Source: Caldilineaceae bacterium
Lineage (GTDB): Bacteria > Chloroflexota > Anaerolineae > Caldilineales > Caldilineaceae
DNA length: 64,000 nucleotides
NCBI GenBank assembly: GCA_022842065.1
Contig: JALHQH010000003.1
Coordinates: 1-64,000 of the forward strand
Reading direction: 5' to 3'
Under the pieces are notes generated by a model. That model worked only from the letters and a program-made list of their open reading frames with translations. It ran no database searches and was not told where the DNA came from. The translations under genes and the position numbers were made by a program. Shown here piece by piece: positions 28,047 through 37,509 of the stretch. How positions within the stretch are numbered: the first letter of the stretch is position 1; each line of letters starts with the position of its first letter.

Positions 28047-29075
28047 TTGTCTGTCACATCCACAAAACCACAACGCCTGCTCGAAGTGAACGGGCTCAAA
28101 AAGTTTTTCCCGATCCGCTCAGGGTTGTTGCGTCGCGTGATCGGCCAGGTGCGCGCGGTTGATGATGTCAACTTTCATATCAACCATGGCGAAACGCTTT
28201 CGCTGGTGGGGGAGAGTGGCTGTGGCAAGACGACGACCTCGCGCTGTATTTTGCGGGCGGTCAAGCCGACCGCGGGCGAGATCAACTTTCGCACCGGTGA
28301 TGGCCAAGTGCTGGAATTGGCCCGGTTGAGCAAAGGGGAATTACGCCCCGTCCGCCGCCAGTTGCAGATGATCTTCCAGGATCCCTTCTCGTCGCTCAAC
28401 CCGCGCATGACGATTATGGAGATTATCGGCGAGCCGCTGCAGGTCAACGGTGTGAAGAGTCGCAGCGAACGGCAGGATCGGGTGGAAGAATTGCTCAAAA
28501 TGGTGCAATTGCCGCCCGAATTTATGAACCGCTATCCCCATGCGTTTAGCGGCGGCCAACGGCAACGCATCGGCATTGCCCGTGCCCTTGCCCTGCGCCC
28601 TGCGCTGATTGTGGCCGATGAACCGGTCTCGGCGCTCGATGTGTCGGTGCAGGCGCAGATTCTCAACCTGCTGCTTGATCTGCAGGATGAACTGGATCTG
28701 TCGTTTTTATTTGTGGCCCACGATCTCAGCGTGGTCAAACATGTGAGTGACCGGGTGGCGGTGATGTATGTGGGCAAGATTGTCGAGATCGCCGAAACGG
28801 CCAAACTCTTCGAACAACCCAAACATCCCTACACCGAAGCGCTACTCTCCGCCGTGCCCAAGCCCGATCCACGGTTGCGCACCAAACGCATCATCCTCGA
28901 AGGTGATGTCGCCGACCCAGCGAATCCGCCATCCGGCTGTTACTTCCACCCCCGGTGTCGTTATGCGGTGGATCGCTGCAAGGTTGAATTGCCCGCGTTG
29001 GTCGAACTTGAACCGAATCACTTTGTCAGTTGCCACCGCGCCGCCGAGTTGACCCTGATTGGGGTTACGGAGTAG
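28047..29075 (+). CDS. Peptide-type ABC transporter ATPase, OppF/DppF-like
   Basis: A 342-residue ATPase and the last subunit of the first opp system: Walker [10 protein letters not shown]-loop IFQDP, signature FSGGQRQR, Walker [13 protein letters not shown], and the C-terminal oligo_HPY cysteines (CYFHPRC). The gene seems to begin with TTG at 28047, GTGAG being 8 bases upstream; no ATG near the N-terminus fits the family start ([13 protein letters not shown]). It follows the GPH transporter by 19 bases and converges with the M20 peptidase gene. Confidence 0.9.
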   Translation: MSVTSTKPQRLLEVNGLKKFFPIRSGLLRRVIGQVRAVDDVNFHINHGETLSLVGESGCGKTTTSRCILRAVKPTAGEINFRTGDGQVLELARLSKGELRPVRRQLQMIFQDPFSSLNPRMTIMEIIGEPLQVNGVKSRSERQDRVEELLKMVQLPPEFMNRYPHAFSGGQRQRIGIARALALRPALIVADEPVSALDVSVQAQILNLLLDLQDELDLSFLFVAHDLSVVKHVSDRVAVMYVGKIVEIAETAKLFEQPKHPYTEALLSAVPKPDPRLRTKRIILEGDVADPANPPSGCYFHPRCRYAVDRCKVELPALVELEPNHFVSCHRAAELTLIGVTE

Positions 29076-29100
29076 GGGCACTAAAGGTTCAGACGAGCAC

Positions 29101-29169
29101 TGCAATAAGCGGAGGCTGAGCTTGTCGAAGCGGCTGCGGCTTCGACAAGCTCAGCCTCCGCTTATTGCA
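29101..29169. repeat. Perfect 30-bp inverted repeat between convergent genes
   Basis: Arms 29101-29130 and 29140-29169 are exact complements with a 9-base loop. The arm word GGCTGAGCTTGTCGAAG is a common intergenic repeat in many genomes and occurs alone at 50752-50772. Placed between oppF and the M20 gene, it can end transcripts from both sides. The right arm contains the TAA stop and last two codons (Met-Gln) of the M20 gene. Confidence 0.85.
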
Positions 29170-30304
29170 TACCATCCACACCCCACCACCGCGCGTAAAT
29201 CGCCGCGGCTTTTGCCAACTCTGCTACCGTCACCCACTCCTCCGCGCCGTGTGCCTGATCAATCGAGCCGGGACCAAAGACCACGCATTGGCGCGCCAGG
29301 TCATTATAGGCCCAGGCATTGGTGCCATAGGGCGCAACTTCCGGTGGTTGGCCGCTCCATGCGCCGAGATCGCGGAGCAAGGTTGAATCGGGTGGCTGAT
29401 AAAAGGCATCAAGTGCCATTAGTTCCTTCGTCGCCAGGGGCAAGAAACAGTTGCGCTGCGCCAGCGCTTGCAACGCCGCCACCACGGTCGCCGCCTTTTC
29501 GCCGGCCACCACGCGCCGGTCAAGCGAAACCGTACAGGCATCCGGCACGACATTAATGCCATTGCCGCCCTCGACTAAGGTCACCGTTAACATCGGGTTG
29601 CCCAAGGGCGTGGGCGGGAGCGTTTGCAGCCGGTCGTGCTCGTCCTGCAGGGCCATCACCAACGCTGCTGCGCCGACAATCGCATTGTGGCCCAAATAGG
29701 GTTGGGACGAGTGCGCGGCTTTGCCTTGCACGGTGAAGGCCAGCCGCACCACCCCTTTGTGGCCATGAATCGGCGTACAGAGCGTCGGTTCGGCTACGAT
29801 CAGTTCGTCAATGGTAATGCCCTGACCGGCAATCCAGGCGGCGGACGCAGGGGCACCCCTTGCCCCCACTTCTTCATCAACGGTGGCCGCGATCAAGAGA
29901 TTGGCGCGTGGTGATTGGCCGGTTGTTTGCATCACTTCCAGCAAGGCAAGCACGATGGCCAGCGTCGCCTTGTCATCGACCGCGCCACGGCCATAAACTT
30001 TCCCATCACGTACCTCGCCGCGAAAAGGATCGCCAATCATCTGCTCGACCCCGACGGTGTCAACATGCACATCGACGGCCAGCCATTGGTCACTGCGCCC
30101 GCGCCAGATGCCATAGACGTTAGGGCGGTTGGGCAGCACCTCGTCGGTATAGACTTCACCCCCTAACTGTTGAAACCAGGCAGCAACTTGGGTAGCAATA
30201 GCTGCTTCGCCCGCCACCCCGGCGCGTGGACCGGCTTGCGGGGGCGAGACGCTGGGGATTTGGACCAACCGGGCCAGCCAGGTGGCGATTGCTGTTGCAT
30301 TCAT
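29162..30304 (-). CDS. M20-family metallopeptidase (ArgE/DapE-like)
   Basis: A 380-residue zinc amidohydrolase/peptidase of the M20 family. Zinc-ligand and catalytic motifs are in order: VDVHVDTV (His and Asp), GRGAVDDKA (bridging Asp), DEEVGARGA (catalytic Glu and ligand Glu), AEPT, and near the end DQAHGAEEWV (His). The dimerisation domain lies about residues 185-290. It fits deacetylation of N-acyl amino acids or dipeptide cleavage in the cytoplasm. It lies between two peptide-type importers and diverges from the second, so processing of imported peptides is a sensible guess. AAGGAG is about 11 bases before the ATG. The stop codon lies in an intergenic repeat. Confidence 0.9.
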   Translation of the reverse strand: MNATAIATWLARLVQIPSVSPPQAGPRAGVAGEAAIATQVAAWFQQLGGEVYTDEVLPNRPNVYGIWRGRSDQWLAVDVHVDTVGVEQMIGDPFRGEVRDGKVYGRGAVDDKATLAIVLALLEVMQTTGQSPRANLLIAATVDEEVGARGAPASAAWIAGQGITIDELIVAEPTLCTPIHGHKGVVRLAFTVQGKAAHSSQPYLGHNAIVGAAALVMALQDEHDRLQTLPPTPLGNPMLTVTLVEGGNGINVVPDACTVSLDRRVVAGEKAATVVAALQALAQRNCFLPLATKELMALDAFYQPPDSTLLRDLGAWSGQPPEVAPYGTNAWAYNDLARQCVVFGPGSIDQAHGAEEWVTVAELAKAAAIYARWWGVDGMQ

Positions 30305-30350
30305 ATTTCTTGATACTCCTTCTGTTAAGCCATCTATTTGGTAATGATTA

Positions 30351-30427
30351 TTCCCTCCCTGCTAAGGGAGGAAGTGGTTAACGGATGAGGGTTCCTCCCT
30401 TAGCAGGGGGAGGTTAGGTGGGGGTGC
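30351..30427. repeat. Hairpin with CCTCCCT words
   Basis: CCCTCCCTGCTAAGGGAGGA (30353-30372) is mirrored by 30392-30413 with few mismatches, followed by GGTTAGGTGGGGG. It is a relative of the larger element at 3500-3636 and lies just upstream of the promoter at 30463. Confidence 0.75.
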
Positions 30428-30462
30428 CTTATCATTTGGAATCTAGATTACATTAAAGCCAA

Positions 30463-30491
30463 TTGACAACAATTTTTTCTTTGGGTAGAAT
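30463..30491 (+). promoter_or_regulatory. Sigma-70 promoter of the second opp operon
   Basis: TTGACA at 30463-30468, a 17-base spacer, and TAGAAT at 30486-30491 (five of six consensus bases). It lies 99 bases before the chosen ATG of the SBP gene and is the best core promoter in the window by consensus. Confidence 0.75.
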
Positions 30492-30589
30492 GGAATCAGG
30501 TATTTAGCATACCATATCTTATCTACTCAGCACTTCCCCAACATCATTTTTAATGCATAGTGAACCGAATAGTGGAGCGTGGAGGAATC

Positions 30590-32413
30590 ATGAAAGTAAA
30601 GGTTAGTTATACCCTGACCATTTTGGTCATCTTGGGTATGTTATTAGCATCCTGCCAATCGGGCGCACCGGCAGCCGATCCGGCTGCCGGTGGCCAAGCC
30701 GCGGCTGGTGAGCAAGCGGCCGCGACGACGGGCGAGATCCAGGACGTGCCCCGCGAAAAGACCTATGTCGTCACGCAGTGGTCAGACACGGGCGGCACCA
30801 TGGCGGGCTTTGACAACTGGAACCCGCTGATGAACGCCGGCGGCGCCCTACGCAACAATGGCGGCAACGCCGGTCTGTCCGAAGGGCTCTTCTATCGCAA
30901 TATGAACACCGGCGAAGAGACCCCCTGGTTGGCCGAGAGCTATTCGTCGAATGAAGATTACACCCAATGGACAATCAAATTGCGCCAGGGGGTGGAGTGG
31001 TCAGATGGCGAGGCGTTTAGCTGTGATGACGTCAAGTTTACGATTGATCTGATCCGAGCGAACGCCCCGGACATGCAGCAATCTTCTTATCTTGATCAAT
31101 GGGTTCAAGAAGTGACCTGTGTGGATGAACTGACTGTTGTGATCGACCTGAAGACGGGTTTCTCGCGTTTTATGTACCCGCTGGTGATCGGTTGGGAATA
31201 CCACTTCGCCATCGTGCCCGAACACATTTGGAAAGATGCGGGCGATGTCAAGACCTTCACCAACTTTGACCTTGCCAAAGGTTGGCCGGTCTTCACGGGG
31301 CCTTACAAATTGGTCAGCTCCTCCGGCACCCAGGTCATCTTTGATCGCCGTGATGATTGGTGGGCCGCCAAGTCCGGTTTCCATGAACTGCCGGCACCGG
31401 AACGCATCATTGTGATTCCTGCCGGCGGCGATGAAGCGATGGCGCAAAAGTATATCACCAACCAGGTCGACTACGGCGCACCGCTATTGATCGGCACCTA
31501 TCAGGCCGCCGTTCAGCAGAACGATAAGCTGATTCCGTGGTTTAAGGAAGGCGATGTACGCGGCGCGCCCGATGGCTGTCTCTATCAACTGGGTCTCAAC
31601 AATGAAAACCCGCTCTTTGCCGACAAGAATGTGCGCCTGGCGCTCAACTACGCCACTGACCGCCAGCAATTGGTCGAACTGGCCTACCTGAACTCCACCC
31701 ATCCAGTGGTCGTACCCTTCTCCAGCTATATCTCGAACTGGCTGACGGGCGATCTGCAGGCCGCCATCGATGAATATGATCGTGGCACGCCCAGCGCAAC
31801 CAAAGTGGAAGAGTATATGACCGCCGCCGGCTATGCCAAGAATGGTAGCGGCATTTGGGAGAAAGATGGTGCAACTGCCAAGTTTACCATTCGCACCCCC
31901 AACTGGCTGGCCCCGATTGGCCCGGTTTTGACGGAACAGTACACACAAGCCGGCTTTGAAGTGACCGAAAATCCGGATCGCACCAACGCCTTTGGCACCG
32001 AGTTGGCCGCCGGCACCTTTGACGCCATGATCTTTGTCTTCTGTGGCAGCACGTTTGATCCCTATGACACCTTGAAAGAATTCCACAGCAAACTTTATGT
32101 GCCGAATGGTGAAACAGCGGCGACCTTCTCGGCCTGGCGCTACAAGAATCCTGACATTGATCCCGCCCTCGATGCCATGGAAGCGATGATCCCCAGCCTG
32201 GATGATCCGGCTTATATGGAACAGGTGGTCGCGGCGACGAAGATCTATCTCGAAGATCTGCCGACCATTCTACTGGCCGAAGAGCTACATGTGATCCCGG
32301 CCAACTACACCTACTGGACCGGCTACCCGAACGCCGACGATCCGTACATTGCGCCCTACCCCTGCTGGCGTGATATTTTCCTGATGACCTTGCGGCTGCA
32401 ACCAGTGCAGTAA
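30590..32413 (+). CDS. Peptide-type ABC substrate-binding lipoprotein (SBP_bac_5)
   Basis: A 607-residue binding protein of the SBP_bac_5 family. The signal peptide ends at the lipobox LLASC with the cysteine at 22, followed by a short Ala/Gly-rich linker. The core has typical segments such as WTIKLRQGVEWSDGEAFSCDDVKFTI and NVRLALNYATDRQQLVELAY. GGAGG lies 4 bases before the ATG at 30590; a GTG start 30 bases upstream is possible but less good. It opens the second opp operon: SBP, OppB, OppC-D fusion, OppF. The ligand is unknown (peptide or oligosaccharide). Confidence 0.9.
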   Translation: MKVKVSYTLTILVILGMLLASCQSGAPAADPAAGGQAAAGEQAAATTGEIQDVPREKTYVVTQWSDTGGTMAGFDNWNPLMNAGGALRNNGGNAGLSEGLFYRNMNTGEETPWLAESYSSNEDYTQWTIKLRQGVEWSDGEAFSCDDVKFTIDLIRANAPDMQQSSYLDQWVQEVTCVDELTVVIDLKTGFSRFMYPLVIGWEYHFAIVPEHIWKDAGDVKTFTNFDLAKGWPVFTGPYKLVSSSGTQVIFDRRDDWWAAKSGFHELPAPERIIVIPAGGDEAMAQKYITNQVDYGAPLLIGTYQAAVQQNDKLIPWFKEGDVRGAPDGCLYQLGLNNENPLFADKNVRLALNYATDRQQLVELAYLNSTHPVVVPFSSYISNWLTGDLQAAIDEYDRGTPSATKVEEYMTAAGYAKNGSGIWEKDGATAKFTIRTPNWLAPIGPVLTEQYTQAGFEVTENPDRTNAFGTELAAGTFDAMIFVFCGSTFDPYDTLKEFHSKLYVPNGETAATFSAWRYKNPDIDPALDAMEAMIPSLDDPAYMEQVVAATKIYLEDLPTILLAEELHVIPANYTYWTGYPNADDPYIAPYPCWRDIFLMTLRLQPVQ

Positions 32414-32429
32414 GTCTATTCAAACGCTA

Positions 32430-32502
32430 GATCCACGAAGACACACTAAGGCACACTAAGATAAAGCTTTTCTTCGTGAAACTTCGTGTGTCTTCGTGGA
32501 TC
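32430..32502. repeat. Inverted repeat between SBP and oppB
   Basis: GATCCACGAAGACACAC (32430-32446) and its exact complement (32486-32502), with direct words ACACTAAG inside. It shares CTTCGTGTG words with the hairpin at 10663-10721. Confidence 0.8.
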
Positions 32503-32530
32503 ACTGTTTTCTGTCTGAAAGAAATATCCG

Positions 32531-33529
32531 ATGCTCACCTATATCGGTCGGCGTTTTCTCCAGTTTCTGTTGATTATTTTTGTTGCCAACTCGTTGACTT
32601 TCCTGTTGCCGCGCATCATTCCCGGCGACCCAATCCAGGAAGCCTTAACCGCCAAGACGGCGGCGGCGGGGCGTGCCAATGTGGATATTCAGGCTTGGGC
32701 AGCAGAATACAATGCCAAGTTTGGGCTGGACCAGCCACTGTGGCGCCAATACCTCAACTATTGGGTTGACATGCTGCGCCTGGACTTTGGCTATTCACTC
32801 AACGATTATCCGGCCACGGTCATGTCCAAGATTCGCGCCGCCATTCCGTGGACGCTCGGCTTTATGTCGGTCGCCATTCTGCTTGCCTTTCTGGTTGGCT
32901 CGACGCTGGGCGCACTGTTGGCCTGGCCCAATTCACCCGGCTGGATTCAGGGCTTGGTTCCGATTTTGATGATCATCTCCGCCATACCCTTTTATCTCTT
33001 CGGGCTGGCGTTGATCTGGGTCTTTGGCGTCCAGTGGCGCGTCCTGCCCACCGGTGGTGCTTTTGAGCCGACCTTGATCTTGCGCTGGGATTTGAAAACG
33101 GCCCTCAATCTCCTGGAACATGCGATCTTACCGGCGACCGCGTTGATCTTGTTTGGCGTCGGCTCGTGGGCCTTGAGTATGCGCGCCACCATGGTCACGA
33201 TTTTGGGCGAGGATTACATCACCTTTGCCCAAGCCAAAGGGTTGCCCGACAGCGAGATCTTCTTTCGCTATGGCATCCGCAATGCGCTCCTGCCCCAGGT
33301 GACAGGCTTGGCGATCTCCTTCGGCTTGATCCTGGGCAGCGGGGTGTTGATCGAATCGATCTTCAACTACCCCGGCATTGGCAGCCTGATCTACGGCGCC
33401 ATCAATTCCAAAGATTATTTTGTGATCAACGGCACGGTGTCGATTATGGTCTTCTGCGCCGCGTCGGCGTTGCTGATCGTCGATATTATTTACCCGCTCA
33501 TCGACCCGCGGATTCGTTACAACAAATAG
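32531..33529 (+). CDS. Peptide-type ABC transporter permease, OppB/DppB-like
   Basis: A 332-residue inner-membrane permease. It starts with the family-typical MLTYIGRRFLQFLLIIF, has about six helices, an EAA loop region (GEDYITFAQAKGLPDSEIFF) and ends in IIYPLIDPRIRY. Partner of the OppC part of the fusion protein downstream. The ribosome-binding site is weak (GAAAG). Confidence 0.92.
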   Translation: MLTYIGRRFLQFLLIIFVANSLTFLLPRIIPGDPIQEALTAKTAAAGRANVDIQAWAAEYNAKFGLDQPLWRQYLNYWVDMLRLDFGYSLNDYPATVMSKIRAAIPWTLGFMSVAILLAFLVGSTLGALLAWPNSPGWIQGLVPILMIISAIPFYLFGLALIWVFGVQWRVLPTGGAFEPTLILRWDLKTALNLLEHAILPATALILFGVGSWALSMRATMVTILGEDYITFAQAKGLPDSEIFFRYGIRNALLPQVTGLAISFGLILGSGVLIESIFNYPGIGSLIYGAINSKDYFVINGTVSIMVFCAASALLIVDIIYPLIDPRIRYNK

Positions 33530-33550
33530 ACTGTTACGTGCCTATGAAGG

Positions 33551-33660
33551 GGTGACAAGGTGACCGGATGACAAGGTGACCGGATGACCGGATGACAAGG
33601 TGACAAGGTGACCGGATGAACTGTAGATCATCTTGTCACCTTGTCATCCGGTCATCCTGT
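33551..33660. repeat. Tandem GGTGACAA / GGTGACCGGATGACC words with mirrored arm
   Basis: The left part alternates GACAAGGT and GACCGGAT words about eight times (33551-33619). The right part is the complement TTGTCACC/TTGTCATCCGGTCATCC (33629-33657). The loop is short. It lies between oppB and the oppCD fusion gene, so the ratio of their translation could be affected. Confidence 0.85.
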
Positions 33661-33718
33661 CCTCTTATCAAGGTGACAAAACAGCGCGATACAAAGTCAA
33701 ATAGTTCTGGAGCAGAGC

Positions 33719-35638
33719 ATGGCAGTTGGCACCACTGGCTGGTTTAAAAATAGCAAAATCACCCCTAACTTGATCATTGGCATTGTCATCCTCACCGCCA
33801 TTGTTCTAGTCGGCATCCTGGGACCACTGCTGGTTGATCAAAAGCTGGCGCGCGTCGGTGGTGTTAAACCCAACTTACCACCCTCCACCGAAAGTTACTT
33901 TGGCAGCGATTCACAGGGGCGTGATGTCTTCACGACCTTGATCCTGGCGATTCCCCCCACCTTGCGCGTTGGCGTGATTGCAGGCGTGGTCAGTGTGCTA
34001 ATCGGCTTGGCGTTGGGCCTGTTGGCTGGTTTCTTCACCGGTTGGCCAGATGCGATCATCCGCACCTTTTCCGATGTGCTGATCGCAGTCCCTTCGCTGG
34101 CGTTTACGATTCTGGTTGTCTCGCGCATGGACAGCCCGAACATTGTCGTGGTCGCCGTCGTTGTCGGGTTGCTGACCTGGTCGGGGACGGCACGCGGGAT
34201 CCGGGCACAGGTGCTCACCATTCGTGAACGTTCCTATACCGCGGTGGCGCGCGCCAATGGGGAATCGGAAGTGGAAGTCCTCTTCCGCGAAGTGATGCCC
34301 AATCTGCTGCCGTTGATGATGGCCAGTTTTATCGGCGCAGTCACAACGGGCATTGGCGTGGTCATGGCGCTCGAAGTGCTTGGCTTGGGCAACAATGTCA
34401 TCCCGACCCTGGGCATGATGATCTTCTGGTCGCAGCGTTTTAGCGCCGTGCTGCGCGGCATGTGGTGGTGGTGGAGTCCGCCAATTGTGACCATCGCCGC
34501 CATCTTTATCGGCCTCTTTTTTCTCTCGTCGGGGTTAGATCGCTATATCAACCCCAACATTCCGGTTAGCCTGGGGCGGCGCAAACGGCGCTTGCCAGCC
34601 GGTGTCACCGCCAGCGCCGTGCCGCCTCTCGTTCCGGCCACCGATCCTGGGGCCGTGCTCCAAGTCAAAAACCTGCAAGTGGTCTATGAAACGGCGCGTG
34701 GCGTGGTCAGAGCCGTTGACGATGTTTCCTTCACCCTGCAACCGGGCGAACGCATGGGCTTGATCGGCGAATCCGGCTCCGGCAAGACGACGATGGTCAC
34801 CGCGCTGATGCGGCTGACCCGACCGCCGGCCTATATTGCCGGCGGGCAGGTGTTGCTGGAAGGCAAAGATCTGCTGTCGATCAGCGATGAAGCGCTGCGC
34901 AAGTTGCGACTCAAAGAGATTGCGCTGATGCCCCAAGCAGCGATGAATTCGCTCAACCCGGTGGTGCGGGTCGGTCCGCAGATTAAAGATGGGCTGCGCG
35001 TGCATGGCTTGAAGGTGGCGGAGAAGGCGCTTGACGAAAAAGTGGTCGAAGTGCTGGGCAAGGTGGGGTTGCGCCCGGAAGTGGCCGACCGCTTTCCCCA
35101 TCAACTCAGCGGCGGCATGAAACAACGGGCCGCCATGGCCGTGGCGATCTCCCTAAGTCCCAAGGTGATCATCGCCGATGAACCAACGAGCGCCCTGGAT
35201 GTGGTGGTGCAAAAACAGGTGATGCTCACCCTCAGTCGCTTACAGGAAGAATTAAATGCCGCTGTCCTCTTGATCGGCCACGACATGGGGCTGATTACCC
35301 AATTCGCCGACAGCATTGGTGTGCTCTACGCCGGTAAACTGGTCGAACGCGGGCGGGTGACCGAGGTATTGGAAAATCCGCTCCACCCCTATACGCGCAT
35401 GTTGATTGACAGCCTGCCTGATCTGGATGGCAAAAAGGATCTGTTGGGTATCCGCGGTCTGCCGCCGGAACTGTTGGCCCTGCCCAAAGGTTGCGCCTTC
35501 CATCCTCGCTGCCCCTTCGCTATGGATCGCTGCCAGCAAGAGATCCCCCTGATTCAGGCCCCGCAGGGCACGCGCCAGGTCGCCTGTCACCTCTACCCGC
35601 AACAGGATCGGCTGCCGGCAATGATTAGTGAAACGTAA
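33719..35638 (+). CDS. OppC-OppD fusion: permease plus ATPase in one chain
   Basis: A 639-residue fusion. Residues 1-285 form an OppC-type permease (SDSQGRDVFTTLI, EAA loop RANGESEVEVLFREVMPNLL, six helices). A basic linker (GRRKRRLP, about 288) leads to an OppD-type ATPase (about 315-639): Walker A GESGSGKT, signature LSGGMKQR, Walker B VIIADEPTSALD and C-terminal cysteines CAFHPRCP. Such permease-ATPase fusions are known in a minority of peptide importers and fix the subunit ratio. GGAG lies before the ATG. The last codons and the TAA come from a GTGAAACGTAA-type repeat. The paralogous operon at 17.8-29 kb encodes the same two proteins separately. Confidence 0.93.
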   Translation: MAVGTTGWFKNSKITPNLIIGIVILTAIVLVGILGPLLVDQKLARVGGVKPNLPPSTESYFGSDSQGRDVFTTLILAIPPTLRVGVIAGVVSVLIGLALGLLAGFFTGWPDAIIRTFSDVLIAVPSLAFTILVVSRMDSPNIVVVAVVVGLLTWSGTARGIRAQVLTIRERSYTAVARANGESEVEVLFREVMPNLLPLMMASFIGAVTTGIGVVMALEVLGLGNNVIPTLGMMIFWSQRFSAVLRGMWWWWSPPIVTIAAIFIGLFFLSSGLDRYINPNIPVSLGRRKRRLPAGVTASAVPPLVPATDPGAVLQVKNLQVVYETARGVVRAVDDVSFTLQPGERMGLIGESGSGKTTMVTALMRLTRPPAYIAGGQVLLEGKDLLSISDEALRKLRLKEIALMPQAAMNSLNPVVRVGPQIKDGLRVHGLKVAEKALDEKVVEVLGKVGLRPEVADRFPHQLSGGMKQRAAMAVAISLSPKVIIADEPTSALDVVVQKQVMLTLSRLQEELNAAVLLIGHDMGLITQFADSIGVLYAGKLVERGRVTEVLENPLHPYTRMLIDSLPDLDGKKDLLGIRGLPPELLALPKGCAFHPRCPFAMDRCQQEIPLIQAPQGTRQVACHLYPQQDRLPAMISET

Positions 35639-35695
35639 AACGTAGTGGGCCAAGCTTTACGTTTTACGTTTCACGTTTCACGCCTCACGCCTCAC
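35629..35695. repeat. Hairpin of GTGAAACGTAAAACG words
   Basis: GTGAAACGTAAAACGTA (35629-35645) is mirrored by TTTACGTTTTACGTTTCACG and further GCCTCACG words (35656-35695). It begins inside the coding end of the fusion gene, supplying its last Glu-Thr-stop, and ends just before the ribosome-binding site of oppF. Confidence 0.8.
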
Positions 35696-35708
35696 CCAAG
35701 GAACCGTC

Positions 35709-36716
35709 ATGGCAAAGTTGCTTAACGTTCAGAATGTTTCAAAAGTTTTTGGCAGCGAAGGGTTGCGCAAAAAAGATGTTACCGTGGCCGTTGATCAGGT
35801 GACCTTCTCGCTGGCCGATGATCGCCCAACGATCACCGCGATTGCCGGGGAGAGTGGCAGTGGCAAAAGCACCTTGGCGCTCTTACTCATGGGCCAAATT
35901 CCGCCCACTACCGGTCAAGTCTTTTATCGGGGCAAAGATCTGGCGCAGATGACGGGCGAAGAGAAACGCGCGCTGACCAGGGAAGTCCAGCCGATCTATC
36001 AAGACCCTTACGCCGCCTACAATCCCTTCTATCGGGTTGATCATGTGTTGCAGATGCCGATCAAACGCTTTGGCCTGGCCCAGAGCAAAGAAGAAGGGCG
36101 CCACTTGATTGCGGAGGCGATGGAGAAAGTGGGCTTGCGCCCGGCGGAGACGTTGGGGCGCTTTCCCCATCAATTGAGCGGTGGGCAGAAGCAGCGCTTG
36201 ATGGTGGCGCGTGCGCTCTTGTGCCGCCCCAAGGTGGTCATGGCCGACGAGCCGGTTTCGATGGTCGATGCCTCGCTGCGCGCTACGATTCTCTCTAGCC
36301 TGCGCAAGCTTAAAGAGGATTTTGGCATCTCGATCCTCTACATCACCCATGATCTGACCACGGCCTACCAGATCAGCGAGAATATTCTGATCATGTATGC
36401 TGGCGCAGTGGTCGAGGCGGGGTCGGTGGAACAGGTGATTCGCAACCCGAAACATCCTTATACACAGTTGCTGGTCTCCTCCATCCCCCTGCCGGATAAG
36501 AACAAACGGTGGGGCGGCGTCGAGATCGAAACTGTACAAAATCGCAAATCGACGGGCTGTAAATTCGCGCCCCGTTGTCCAGCGGTCATGGAAAAGTGTT
36601 GGAGCGAACGGCCGGCCTACTATACACCGGATCCGGCGCGCACGGTGAATTGTTTCTTGTATGAAGAGCACCCAACAATGAGTTCGCCCGACGTTGCGCA
36701 GGTCTTTCCGTCGTGA
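35709..36716 (+). CDS. Peptide-type ABC transporter ATPase, OppF/DppF-like
   Basis: A 335-residue ATPase, last gene of the second opp operon: Walker A GESGSGKS, Q-loop IYQDP, signature LSGGQKQR, Walker B VVMADEPVSMVD and C-terminal cysteines CKFAPRCP...CW. AAGGA lies 7 bases before the ATG. It pairs with the ATPase half of the fused OppC-D protein. Confidence 0.92.
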   Translation: MAKLLNVQNVSKVFGSEGLRKKDVTVAVDQVTFSLADDRPTITAIAGESGSGKSTLALLLMGQIPPTTGQVFYRGKDLAQMTGEEKRALTREVQPIYQDPYAAYNPFYRVDHVLQMPIKRFGLAQSKEEGRHLIAEAMEKVGLRPAETLGRFPHQLSGGQKQRLMVARALLCRPKVVMADEPVSMVDASLRATILSSLRKLKEDFGISILYITHDLTTAYQISENILIMYAGAVVEAGSVEQVIRNPKHPYTQLLVSSIPLPDKNKRWGGVEIETVQNRKSTGCKFAPRCPAVMEKCWSERPAYYTPDPARTVNCFLYEEHPTMSSPDVAQVFPS

Positions 36717-36791
36717 ACTTGCGGTTACTTGGGGTTTGTTTTCGGTTTCACTTCAAACACGGTCTGTGACCGGAAGAAACAAACGTGGCTT

Positions 36792-37007
36792 TCATGCGGG
36801 GTTTCCCTTGTGGACTTCTAACATCTGCATGAGCGTCTCTGCTGCGCCAAAAGCATTAAATGGGGTCCAGACTGGATATTCTGCCCCAGCTGTGAGCAGC
36901 GAAACACCTTCTTCTTGTGCTAACTCCACGACTAATAGTTGCATCAAACGGAGCTTATCGGCGCGTGGCAGCAGCTTTACCGTTGGGACTAAATCAGTTA
37001 GTGACAT
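36792..37007 (-). CDS. Small conserved protein, possibly antitoxin-like
   Basis: A 71-residue protein starting MSLTDLVPTVKLLPRADKLRL. Short proteins with this LP.ADKLRL.QLLV.ELAQEEG pattern and the GAEYPVWTPFNAFGAAETL end are common in cyanobacteria and Chloroflexota, often beside PIN- or RelE-type toxins. I chose the ATG at 37007 because AAGGAG lies 6 bases upstream; the frame is open 8 codons further. No toxin gene is adjacent, so it may be a solitary remnant. Function unknown. Confidence 0.65.
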   Translation of the reverse strand: MSLTDLVPTVKLLPRADKLRLMQLLVVELAQEEGVSLLTAGAEYPVWTPFNAFGAAETLMQMLEVHKGNPA

Positions 37008-37119
37008 GCAGATCTCCTTTACATCACTCAAACGCTGCGTCTTAATTATACTATATCCTGAGCTTTAGCGCGTGTTCTAGTTTGCTGTGAGGCGCGTCCC
37101 ACGAAAGGTAAGTCGCACG

Positions 37120-37185
37120 ACGTCCCCGGCACAGGCGAGGAAATGGTCCGCAGACGAACCAATTTTTCGCCTGTGCCGGGGACGT
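37120..37185. repeat. Hairpin element, copy 1
   Basis: ACGTCCCCGGCACAGGCGA (37120-37138) and its exact complement (37167-37185) enclose a 28-base loop. The loop is related, in reverse orientation, to the loop of copy 2. Confidence 0.8.
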
Positions 37186-37441
37186 TTACCCCAAATTGGG
37201 ACGCACTCCTTTACCCTGGTCCCTCTGGGAATTACCTTGTTACCCAACGAATTCCCCGTTTGCCTTAGGCGGATCCAAGAAATTGAATGGGTCAAAAGTC
37301 CCCGCGCCCAGCGGGCACCCGGACCAAAGCTTTGGCGGTCTACGCTAGGATTTGTGGTCAGTGCCGGGGACTTAAATGGTTGGAGCTGCCTTATTCCTGG
37401 TATACACCCCGCTTACTAGGATGTGTCCCAATTTGGGGGCT

Positions 37442-37509
37442 AACGTCCCCGGCACAGGCGAAGGCTTGGTTCGTTAGCGGACGATTCGCCCGCCTGTGCC
37501 GGGGACGTT
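37442..37509. repeat. Hairpin element, copy 2 (inverted)
   Basis: The same 19-base arms shifted by one base (37442-37460 and 37491-37509) around a 30-base loop containing TTGGTTCGT and GCGGAC, the reverse complement of words in copy 1. The two copies are thus inverted with respect to each other and flank about 256 bases. Confidence 0.8.

Noticed and set aside
33551..33660. Short tandem words resembling a CRISPR array
   Set aside because: Units are 8-15 nt without spacers and are followed by their own reverse complement; no cas genes.
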